64,000 bases of DNA, from assembly GCA_029718625.1 (NCBI GenBank), contig CM056376.1, positions 28,299,162 through 28,363,161 of the forward strand, given 5' to 3'. The DNA is from Synaphobranchus kaupii (Eukaryota; Chordata; Actinopteri; Anguilliformes; Synaphobranchidae). This document shows, piece by piece, positions 55,138-64,000 of the stretch (positions are counted from its first letter, which is position 1; every line of letters begins with the position of its first letter). Under the pieces are notes generated by a model. That model had not been told where the DNA came from and did not search any database. It saw only the letters and a program-made list of their open reading frames with translations. A program made the position numbers and the translations under genes.

Positions 55138-55295
55138 TAACATGCTCCTGGCAGCAGTGCAGCATAACGGCGGGGGAACGGGCCTTGTAGCTCAAACAGA
55201 GGTTGCAGTTTTCAGTCCCAGGTGGAGGCATTGCCATTGTACCTTTGAGCACGGTACTTAACGTACACTGCTTCAGTAAATGAATATCTGCCAGA
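55138..55295 (+). mobile_element. tRNA-derived SINE, second copy of the family at 19611
   Basis: GCAGCATAACGGCGGGGGAAC (head), GGTTGCAGTTTTCAGTCCC (degenerate B-box region), TTGTACCTTTGAGCACGGTA and CACTGCTTCAGTAAATGAAT (tail) follow the same order as in the copy at 19611-19765. Confidence 0.78.
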
Positions 55296-56514
55296 TACTG
55301 AAAAATGCTCTCCGGGACTGACCCTCCTGGAGAACACAAAGGAAGGACAGTCCAGGAGAGACGCGAAGGACACAAGACAACATGAGCAGCATCTCAAGGG
55401 GACAGCCAGACTCCCCCACTCACAGGGTGGAAGGAAGGTGCTCTCACACGGGGGGCAGATTTGGACTTTTCTCGGCACTGTAATCCGACCCAGACTGGCT
55501 GTGCAGCTCACTCAACCTGCACAATCGCTAATCGACTCTGTTAACATGCGCTAAGGGGTCCTGCATACCGCCATGCCCACAGAGGTTATTACACAGCGAC
55601 TGCGCCTTGTTCCTGTACTGTGTAGACAGCATGTGATTGGCTGGGTTCCAGTGCCACAGCCAATGAAGCTTCAGAGGAACATAATTCCACGATTCCATTC
55701 CAGTCTTCCTTCCTGTTTGGCTTTTCTCTCTCATAAAAACAAACCCCTCAGATTCTCCAAATGTACAACCTTAGGCCACAATCTTTTGCACACACAACTG
55801 TAGTGGTCTGCTTAAATATGCCAGCAGGGGAAAGCATTAGCTCTCTCGCTTGAGTCAATTAATTAAATCATTTACCAATTTATCAACCAACCAAACAACC
55901 AATCAATCAACCTGATTGGTTTAAAGAATACACAACAAAAGATCCGTCAGAGTAATGATTTGGACAGAGTGTGCTACAAAATAGCTTTGCATAGTTTTAT
56001 AAAATATAGGTGACACCACAAAAATAATACACAGATGGCTTGAGTGAGGACAGAACCATACACACAGACACACACACACACACCATGCCCTAAGGCCACA
56101 CAGCCTCCTATCCAATGGGAGAGCAGGAAAGAGACTGATGCCTGGTACATTACAGTACAGAGCGTCCACTGCCACGTCCCTTCGTTCATTTTTCAGAAGA
56201 TGCATCATATTGTAATGGTTTTTGGTTTCCATGGTACTAGGGAGACAGAACCTTTAGTGTTAAGAAAATGAAGAGTTTTGTCCCCCCACTGTCCAAAACA
56301 TTCCAATTTCATGCATCTTCTGAAAATGTATTAAGGGGCATGACAATGGATATTCTGTACTCTAATATAGCATCAGAACCTCCAGTTAACAAGCAGAACC
56401 ACCTGCAGTTAAGATGCAGAGGGGATGAAAGGAAACACAGGAGCTGAGTATCTGGCGTGTCTATAGAATCTGTGGCATTAATGCACTGTGATGCACCTTT
56501 CTATGACATCATAA
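55296..56514. other. Unique intronic DNA
   Basis: A short CA run lies near 56065. No exon recognised. Confidence 0.35.
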
Positions 56515-57014
56515 NNNNNNNNNNNNNNNNNNNNNNNNNNNNNNNNNNNNNNNNNNNNNNNNNNNNNNNNNNNNNNNNNNNNNNNNNNNNNNNNNNNNNN
56601 NNNNNNNNNNNNNNNNNNNNNNNNNNNNNNNNNNNNNNNNNNNNNNNNNNNNNNNNNNNNNNNNNNNNNNNNNNNNNNNNNNNNNNNNNNNNNNNNNNNN
56701 NNNNNNNNNNNNNNNNNNNNNNNNNNNNNNNNNNNNNNNNNNNNNNNNNNNNNNNNNNNNNNNNNNNNNNNNNNNNNNNNNNNNNNNNNNNNNNNNNNNN
56801 NNNNNNNNNNNNNNNNNNNNNNNNNNNNNNNNNNNNNNNNNNNNNNNNNNNNNNNNNNNNNNNNNNNNNNNNNNNNNNNNNNNNNNNNNNNNNNNNNNNN
56901 NNNNNNNNNNNNNNNNNNNNNNNNNNNNNNNNNNNNNNNNNNNNNNNNNNNNNNNNNNNNNNNNNNNNNNNNNNNNNNNNNNNNNNNNNNNNNNNNNNNN
57001 NNNNNNNNNNNNNN
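56515..57014. other. Assembly gap (500 N)
   Basis: Exactly 500 N, abutting a CA/CTCA microsatellite that probably broke the assembly. Confidence 0.99.
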
Positions 57015-57043
57015 ACACACACACACACTCACTCACACAGGCA

Positions 57044-57078
<35 letters not shown>

Positions 57079-57131
57079 AGTCACTCACTCACTCACTCAC
57101 TCACTCACTCACTCACTCACTCACACAGGCA

Positions 57132-57180
<49 letters not shown>
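57015..57180. repeat. CA and CTCA microsatellite
   Basis: CA repeats, a (CTCA)n block at about 57075-57123, then more CA. It directly follows the gap. Confidence 0.95.
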
Positions 57181-57181
<1 letters not shown>

Positions 57182-57436
57182 CACTCTCACGCATACTCTG
57201 TAATTTCAGCAAGCAAGGCATACCATGTAAACGCACTCTATTGTCTTCAGGCTGGCAAGCAGGCATGCAAGGAACTCTACGCAAGCACACACAAACGCAC
57301 GCAGACCCCAGCGGACACACACACACACACACACACATACACAAGGACACACACAAATCTAAAGTACAAGTGACCTTTGACCCACAATCTGTCAATCATT
57401 CTTAATTTTCCTTAAAACAACCAGCTTGCGTACAGT

Positions 57437-57790
57437 ACTATGAGCCTGACCAGGCTGCTCATAACCTTACAACACTATGAGCCTGACCAGGCTGCTTATA
57501 ACCTTACAGAACTATGAGCCTGACCGGGCTGCTCATAACCTTACAGCACTATGAGCCTGACCAGGCTGCTCATAACCTTACAGTACTATGAGTCTGACCA
57601 GGCTGCTCATAACTTTACAGTACTATGAGCCTGGCCAGGCTGCTCATAACCTTATAGCACTATGACCCTGACCAGGCTGCTCATAACCTTACAGCACTAT
57701 GAGCCTGACCAGGCTGCTCATAACCTTACAGCACTATGACCCTGACCGGGCTGCTCATAACCTTACGGTACAATGAGCCTGACCAGTTTG
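57437..57790. repeat. 37-bp minisatellite, nine to ten copies
   Basis: Units of ACTATGAGCCTGACCAGGCT then GCTCATAACCTTACAGC. The length equals that of the MITE arm unit but the sequence is unrelated. Confidence 0.95.
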
Positions 57791-58047
57791 ACCCTGATGC
57801 GAAATAAGTTCACCCCACTTTTTGGATGCCTTTTGCTAATAAACCAGTGGTCAGTTACGGCTTCTGTCTGACCAATCATGATCTTGTGCAGGTGAGTCTC
57901 CAGTTGGATGCAGTGAGTCACGTGATTCATGATGGATTGGCTAAAACAAATCAGATTGTGACAATCTCATAACCTGTAACGTGTTTTTCCAGAAGTTGTA
58001 GAGAGAGACATGACACAGGCGACTGAATACACATGCAAGTGTAGGTT
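57791..58047. other. Unique intronic DNA
   Basis: Nothing recognised. Confidence 0.4.
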
Positions 58048-58110
<63 letters not shown>

Positions 58111-58120
58111 GTGTGCGTGC
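58048..58120. repeat. (TG)n microsatellite
   Basis: Pure TG for about 56 bp then TGCG variants. Confidence 0.96.
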
Positions 58121-59885
58121 TTGTGTATACAGTGCAAAAACACAGCTGTGATGTGACAACAGCATTTAGTTAAACTCGCTCTCTATCATTCCCCAGCTTC
58201 TCATGTTAGATACAAGGACCTGGTGACATGTTAGAATCACACAGAGCGATCATGGGAGAGAGTGTGAGGAGTACATATAAACCAGGAGACAAACGAGGTG
58301 TACAGAAAGATAGAAAAATGAAATGAATCAATAGAAAAGTAAAATGGTGGGAGAGAGAGAGACGCACAGAGAGAAGGAAGGAAGAGCTCTTTGGTTCTGT
58401 GATTGTGGAGCGGTGAAGCAGTAGTAATTTGACTCAGAGCTGGCTAGTGGTTCTGCTGACGGTGCAGTAGGTATAACTGACACCAGCTGGGGGGCGGGGG
58501 ACCTTCTGAACGCTTTTCCGTAACGGAGCGTCACCAGCGGTGACACCTTCTCTAAAACCGTCCCTGCAAGTAGGGCAAAGGACCAAGAAAGAGCAAAGGA
58601 GAGGTGGAGTGTGTGTGTGTGTGTGTGTGTGTGTGCGGTTGGTGTGTGTGTGTGTGTGTGTGCATGTGTGTCTGTGTGTATATCTATATACGGTTGTGTG
58701 TGTGTGCTGTCTCCGTGACCTATTTTGTGTGTGCTGGAGAGAGATCAGTAAGTGGAAAGGTAACTCATTCGGATGATGTAGTGTGTCTAGCGGTGTGTCA
58801 TTTCTGGGGGGGTGGAATTTCCCCACTGGTGTCGGCTACAGAAGAACCCACTTCTTACACACGGGTGGGAAAAGAGTCTATATCATACATTACTGACTAT
58901 CCTGTTGTTCGGTTCATTAAAAAAATTACGTTGCCTTGTGAATAACAAAAAAAAGCTGCTTAAAAATAGGTATTTTCATGCCATTTTTCACAAGATATAA
59001 TTTGAATTAACTGCAGAAATAATTTACCAAGACTTCAGGGGCAGTGTTTTCAGTTCACCACATTAGAGGACAACAATTACTTATAAATACACCTGAAAAC
59101 AGGTAAATACACAGAAGTTATACTGTAACCACTGCTGTCGTTCTATAGATACCATTACAGCTATGAAGGCCCAACCTGCTGCTTTTTCTGTGGCCACGCT
59201 ACCAAAAACTGGATTTAAAAAAAAAGTAATCGACAAAGATTAGAATACTGTCAGCAGAAAAGAGGCTTAGGTAAAACTTATTATAGGGTAAATTCTGCAC
59301 TGATATTAGGAAGCATTTACACAGAAATATGTGAACGTGTGGAACAGCTGGCTAGGTTATATAGCCAGGCTGAGACCCTTGGGGTGGCTTGACCCAGGCT
59401 TGATGCAGAGCTGGATGCTCTTAGACTGTAGGTAAGTGGAGGGCATGAAGGGCCTAGAGTGGCCTTTTCTATTGTATCCCATTATCTTTTCTTATGTTTT
59501 TCTCTGTGTATGTGTGCGACAGCCTTGTGGACATCTGGCCTGGCAGGCTCATTGTATCAGTCTGATCAGGTCTGTACATGTGTTCTTTGAATTGTCAGTC
59601 TGCCTGTCTAAATGTGTGCATTGATGGGTGTAATGGGGGGTGGGCTGTTGGAGGGGGATGGGGGGTCGGGGGGGTACCCACTCAAACTCAGAGGAGGGTG
59701 ATCTTATGAAGCGGGGTGACTGTGTAAAAGCAGGGGACGCAGACCGAGCACAAACGGCCGTTTCTGGTCCAGAAAAACACACACAGAGACAAACAGCCAA
59801 AGGAACCCACATCACGAGACACACCACGACACACAGATAGGCACACAAACATAGACATGGACTGGCACTCACAAGAGGCACAAAA

Positions 59886-59888
<3 letters not shown>
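58121..59888. other. Unique intronic DNA with TG repeats at 58604-58710
   Basis: An open segment at 58575-58440 (minus) follows a TTGCAG acceptor-like site and reads REGVTAGDAPLRKSVQKVPR before a stop, but resembles no ankyrin exon I know. Confidence 0.3.

Positions 59889-59955
<67 letters not shown>
59889..59955. repeat. (CA)n microsatellite
   Basis: Almost pure CA run. Confidence 0.96.
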
Positions 59956-59959
<4 letters not shown>

Positions 59960-61032
59960 ATGACACGGCACCAATGACAGATGTAGAACACTAGGGAGAC
60001 AACAACGGTGAGCAAGATCTGTCCCCAGTTGATGACATCACAGTACCATGACACAGACACACAGACACACGGACACAGTATGCTACCAACGTCACCGGCA
60101 CTGCGGAAGTGCGTACGGCAATATCGATAAAGCAAACAGAAAATACAAAATCTATATTTCTATTTTTTTTTCTAAAAAGGTATTATCAAGCCCCTTTTTT
60201 CCTAAGAAAGAAAGAGTCATCACAAAAAGTAGAAATCAGTAGAAAACATGCCATGCACAGACAGGTCTGTTAGCCCAACGACATTAACACAGTCACCACC
60301 CTCCTCTTCATACCTCACAAATCACCCCCCCACTCCACCCCACCCAATTTCCTTGGATACAAGCAAGGAGATCAGGGGAAAGAGGCAACAAGCACGTGCA
60401 TGCAGACAGGGCAGACGGGCGAGAAGAGAGGGAAGGTACATTTAGAGGAAGAGAGACAGAGAGAGAAAGAGAGAACGACAGAGACAGAGAGAAAGAAAGA
60501 GAGAGGGAGAGACAGAGAGAGAGAGAGGCAGGTCCCCCCCCCCTCCCCCTGGTATTGTAGGGGTGTGTAGGGGGAGGTTTACGGAGCAGACAAAAAAAAA
60601 AAGAAGAGAGAAAAAAAGGCACGACTGGTTTTGTAAACGTAAAGATGAAAAAAGAGACAGGCCAAGAAGAGGAGGTCAACATGAGGTCAACATGAGGTCA
60701 GAGGTCGGAGAAGAGGAAGTGAGAGGAGGAAGTGCGGGGCGGCCGAGCTGCAGATGACATGTCCGGAGAAACAGAGAGAAAAAGAGTGAGGGAGAAAGAG
60801 ATAGAGAGAGAGAGAAAGAGAGAGAGAAAGGACAGGGTCACAGGAACCAGTGAAGGAGGCCCTGCAGGGACAAACAGTGCGCTGACACGACTCTGAGAGG
60901 AACAAGCCTGTCCCTCATGCACAGCAGACCAGGTCAAACATGGAGTTCACGTGCTTCAACTCTTCAGACGGAAGTAAAATTTAGAGATTTTTGAATACTG
61001 GGAACAAAACTGTCTAGAGGGAATCTGTGAAT
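59956..61032. other. Unique intronic DNA with GA-rich tracts
   Basis: GA tracts at 60440-60530 and 60776-60832, and a poly-A at 60591-60602. No exon recognised. Confidence 0.4.
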
Positions 61033-61160
<128 letters not shown>

Positions 61161-61734
61161 CACATATAAAAAAAGTAGTTTTTTTCAGAAGCATGTTATG
61201 CTACGTCAAATTAGTACACTTTGCTTTGTGAACAAAGACCAGAGATTCCTATTGGCCAGGACATAATTACTGCAGGAATCATAACATCAGGCTCATAACA
61301 ACTACTCAGGGCAAAGGGAACCATAGAGACAATAACTCCTAGAATCGTTGTTGTTCCTGAGAGTTTCAGGGAGCAGTCGTGTGAACGCACTGGTGGTTTC
61401 CCGCTGGGTCCGAAAAACAGTAAAAGTGAACAAGAATAGATTTTGCTGCAAGAGGGTAAAGGGAGAGGAGAGAGAGGAAAAATATTTGTTACACATTTTG
61501 ACAGGACAGACTCATTGTCCCTTCCTGACCGAGCTGAAGTCGCTTTCTTTCCCTCCGCTGTAAAACCTTGAAGCCGCGCAAATGGCGTGTATGTATCTTG
61601 TTTGACGCCCCGCTGCTGTACATAACAGTGGCCCCCAAAAATCTACTCAAAATCTACTTTTCTTGGGGGGGGGGGTGTAATGTGAAACAGAAATATCAAT
61701 TGGCACAGACAATGTTTTCACAATTCACAATTTA
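61161..61734. other. Unique intronic DNA
   Basis: A poly-G run lies at 61664-61675; nothing else recognised. Confidence 0.35.
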
Positions 61735-61800
61735 GTTACTTAACATTTAGCGTTTCACTTTTTAGCCAAAGCGATTTACAAAAGTGCATTTCACATGGCA
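61735..61800 (-). repeat. SINE/LINE-type 3' tail, minus strand
   Basis: TTAGCCAAAGCGATTTACAA on the plus strand is the complement-oriented form of the common teleost SINE tail (TAAATCGCTTTGGCTAAA). Confidence 0.5.
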
Positions 61801-62735
61801 GCGTTAGCATACATAATCAAATGAGCAGTAGAAAGGTCTCTGCAGGCCTGACACTGTTTATGTTTTAGTGACCTTGTGATTAGAGTGGCTGTCCTGTTCT
61901 TGAGTTCAGTCTCCTGCCAGGTCACATCAGAGGCTTTTAGATTGGCACACAGCGCCTCTCTGCCTGGCATTCAGAAATAAAACTGATGGATTGGGGTATG
62001 TGTCCTATGGTACTGGACACACTGCCACCTATGGAACTGGAGGTATAGCTTCAGTATAACCTCATGACATCATAAAATCATTCAGTTAGAATGAACTTGT
62101 GTGGATGCATTTTTCTGGATTCTGCTCTCAGACTGATTGTAAGGGTGCTCTATTGTGTCTAATATAAGAGCAAAAAAAATGTGCTCATTCATATCCAATG
62201 GATTAGTATTGAATCAAAGCATTAATAATTAATCCAATGATGTACTTAGGGGTCTGGATGGAGAAAAAACAGAACCATCTCTGGCAGTCCAGTACCAGGA
62301 GCAGCAGTAAACTTATGTGTATATATACGCAGAAAAATATTCATACGCATATTTGTGTGTATATGCATGTATATGCACAGTGGGGTTGTATTTTTTTACT
62401 GTTACAAAATATCCTAAAGCCCATTCATAATTTCACACGTTAGAAAATATAAAACTCTTAACTTCTTAAAAAACTATGTTTACTATGCAGTAACATTATT
62501 AACATATAATGATGAAATACATAAAATGCTGATATTGTTCTGTACAAATTCCATAAATCAGTAATACCAATATAACCCAGAACACAAAATGATCAGTGGG
62601 AGAGGCTAAAAGGTGTGGATTTCATAGCGCTGGTCATCACTGTGAATCCCTCTTCAGTGTAATCAGAGGAATCGTTATCCAAGCCAAACCAAACCAAACC
62701 TCACACAGAACATATCAGAAGAGCATAGTTTCTAG
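61801..62735. other. Unique intronic DNA
   Basis: AT-rich; no exon or repeat recognised. Confidence 0.35.
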
Positions 62736-62902
62736 CAGGGGTATCCAATCTTATCCAAAAAGAGCCAATGTGGGTTCAGGTTTTTGTTTTAGACCAGCAC
62801 TTTGACATCTAATCTTAAATCAAGGCCATGATAAGTAGGATGAGGTGTCTTAGTGCTGGGCTAAACCAAAAACCTGCACCCACACAGGCCCTTTTCGGAT
62901 AC
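62736..62902. mobile_element. Foldback repeat
   Basis: The left arm GTATCCAATCTTATCC...GGTTCAGGTTTTTGTTTTAG and the right arm are inverted copies (complement of right: GTATCCGAAAAGGGCC...GGTGCAGGTTTTTGGTTTAG). An open frame running through the right arm (62997-62815, minus) is therefore not trusted. Confidence 0.7.
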
Positions 62903-63206
62903 GGCTGTTTATAGGCTCCGTGCCTCACCACGGGACAGGTATCTTCATCAGTAATCATTCTGCAGCCAACGGCCAGGTACTCAGACATGACCTCCATCTT
63001 GAATTAGGGCCCAGAGAGGGATGGGGGGAATGGGGTGGGTGTAGGTTGGTAGTATTTTGGTGGGCGGGTGGGGGGGGGGCAGATGAGAGTTAGGGCAGGG
63101 GTTCACCTGGTGAGGGGGAAGGGGGATGGTGTTTGTAAGGGGACCTTGGGTGAGAGAGAGAGGGATAAATGGGGGGGGGGGGGTTCGTCACCAGGTCCAG
63201 CCTCAC
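62903..63206. other. ank1: ank1 intron following the second death-domain exon
   Basis: G-rich, with a poly-G run at about 63171-63183; no exon confirmed. Confidence 0.4.
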
Positions 63207-63364
63207 CATTGGTCATGCTGGGGGAGAGCACGTGGTCGCCGTGCCGACGGCCTCCCCCCTCGCGGCTCCCAGGCCTGGACTGTGACCCCTGTGACCCCTG
63301 CCCCTCCAGCATGTTGACGATGTCCGTTCTGTCTATGCTTCTGAGTGCTGTATACAGACTCTCC

Positions 63365-63365
<1 letters not shown>
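63207..63365 (-). CDS. ank1: ank1 exon: end of death domain
   Basis: The acceptor is CTCAG at 63370-63366; the first two bases (TG) complete the Met codon begun in the previous exon. It encodes ESLYTALRSIDRTDIVNMLE then GQGSQGSQSRPGSRE and LSPSMTNG, with donor G|GTGAGG at 63206. The LYTALRSIDR.DIVNMLEG stretch is the last helix region of the ankyrin death domain, and SPSMTNG corresponds to SPSQMNG in mammals. The exon is 159 bp. Confidence 0.94.
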
Positions 63366-63403
<38 letters not shown>

Positions 63404-63540
63404 TGATAGATAGGGCAGAGAGGGGGAGAGAGGAAGAGAAAGAGAAGATGGGGAGAGAAAGGGGAGAGAGAGAGAAAGAAAGAAAGAGATAAGGAGAGAG
63501 GGAGGAAAGGGGAAGAGAGAAAGAAGGAGAGAGTGAGGAA
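63366..63540. repeat. GA microsatellite next to the ank1 acceptor
   Basis: (GA)n at 63368-63401 and GA-rich DNA to 63540. On the ank1 strand this CT-rich run provides the polypyrimidine tract for the exon at 63365. Confidence 0.92.
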
Positions 63541-63676
63541 AAATGTGACAGGTGGAGAAGAGTAAAACGTACAGAATAAGGATGAAAGAGAGCAGCACGG
63601 GTGTCAGGCTCACTCAGAGATTACAGTTACTGTGTGAAATCACCCCTAAAACAGTGCATACAGTCATATCACACTA

Positions 63677-63790
63677 TGTATGTGCGGGGTACCCCCCTTT
63701 AGACTCCAGAGGGGTAAAGAGGGAGGGGGGAGAAGGGGGCAGGTGGAGGGTATGTGTGGGGTACCCCCTCTTAGACTCCAGAGGGGGGCA
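63677..63790. repeat. 72-bp tandem duplication in the ank1 intron
   Basis: TATGTGYGGGGTACCCCC and TTAGACTCCAGAGGGG recur at 63679 and 63751. Confidence 0.9.
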
Positions 63791-63815
63791 GGTGGAGAGG
63801 GGCCCAGTCACTCAC

Positions 63816-63947
63816 TCTTAGCCCTCTTGCCCTCCCGGGTGGCCCACAGGTTGAGGAGGGCCGAACTCTGCTCCAGCAGGGAGTTGGGGTTCTCCACACG
63901 GATCTTATTAATGTCGTCCACACTGAACTGCAGCTCCCGAGCCAGCT
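63816..63947 (-). CDS. ank1: ank1 exon: death-domain core
   Basis: The acceptor is CTCAG at 63952-63948 and the donor A|GTGAGT at 63815. It encodes [20 protein letters not shown] then [15 protein letters not shown] and ATREGKRAK, the most conserved helices of the ankyrin death domain, a six-helix protein-interaction fold. The Glu codon is split with the preceding exon (outside the window) and the last base starts Met of the next exon. Ankyrin-2 and -3 share this block, but the small-ankyrin exon downstream fixes the gene as ank1. Confidence 0.94.
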
Positions 63948-64000
63948 CTGAGAGGGAGAGAGAGAGACGGAGGGAGGCAGAGAGAGGGAGGAGGGAGAGT

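Noticed and set aside
56044..56271. Plus-strand frame near a CA run
   Set aside because: No domain, and it starts in simple repeat sequence.
58440..58575. Possible ank1 linker exon (REGVTAGDAPLRKSVQKVPR) after a TTGCAG acceptor
   Set aside because: No similarity to ankyrin that I can recognise, and the frame ends without a clear donor.
62815..62997. Minus-strand frame beginning MEVMSEYLAVGCRMITDEDT close to the ank1 death-domain exon
   Set aside because: Its second half runs through an arm of a foldback repeat, and joining it to the exon ending at 63207 in the required phase gives an early stop.

Overview
This is vertebrate, almost certainly teleost fish, genomic DNA. The genes are intron-split with GT/AG junctions, Tc1/mariner elements of the fish type are present, tRNA-derived SINE copies recur, and (CA)n, (GA)n and minisatellite tracts are very dense. 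Three runs of exactly 500 N (9077-9576, 31999-32498, 56515-57014) are assembly gaps. The species cannot be named from this window. No operons, CRISPR arrays or prokaryotic genes are present, and most open frames here are low-complexity artefacts.

Two real genes were recognised, both on the minus strand. The first is eif4ebp1 (translational repressor 4E-BP1). All three coding exons are intact: 36960-36828, 33180-32986 and 32709-32678, giving 119 residues with the RAIP, Thr-Pro, eIF4E-binding and TOS motifs. The second is the 3' part of ank1 (ankyrin-1). Two exons carry the second half of the death domain and the start of the C-terminal region (63947-63816, 63365-63207). They are followed by an alternative first exon for the muscle membrane isoform small ankyrin-1 (54019-53801), shared exons 50732-50649 and 48764-48594, and a probable terminal exon at 42879-42856. 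Both genes read towards lower coordinates and are neighbours.

The left half (1-32 kb) holds no gene I can recognise. It begins with a dead Sleeping Beauty-like Tc1 element (about 841-2351), then a decayed non-LTR retrotransposon (about 2515-5553) whose 3' end is tandemly duplicated with a large polypurine tract. After that come minisatellites at 10.4-12.6 kb, 14.8 kb, 17.8 kb and 28.2-29.9 kb. Two of these arrays are interrupted by short inverted-repeat elements, and one also traps a zinc-finger fragment of a retrotransposon. Around 20.3-20.8 kb a hAT-like MITE with a perfect 8-bp target duplication lies inside another foldback element.

The right half (32-64 kb) is the eif4ebp1-ank1 gene region. 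It contains a second, full-length but broken Tc1 element (44257-45821), further foldback MITEs, SINEs and satellites, mostly in introns. I found no convincing new biological system. The most useful observations are the small-ankyrin exon set, the complete eif4ebp1 gene, repeated amplification of a 37-bp arm in one MITE family, nested and array-trapped transposons, and CTCF-like sites around eif4ebp1.
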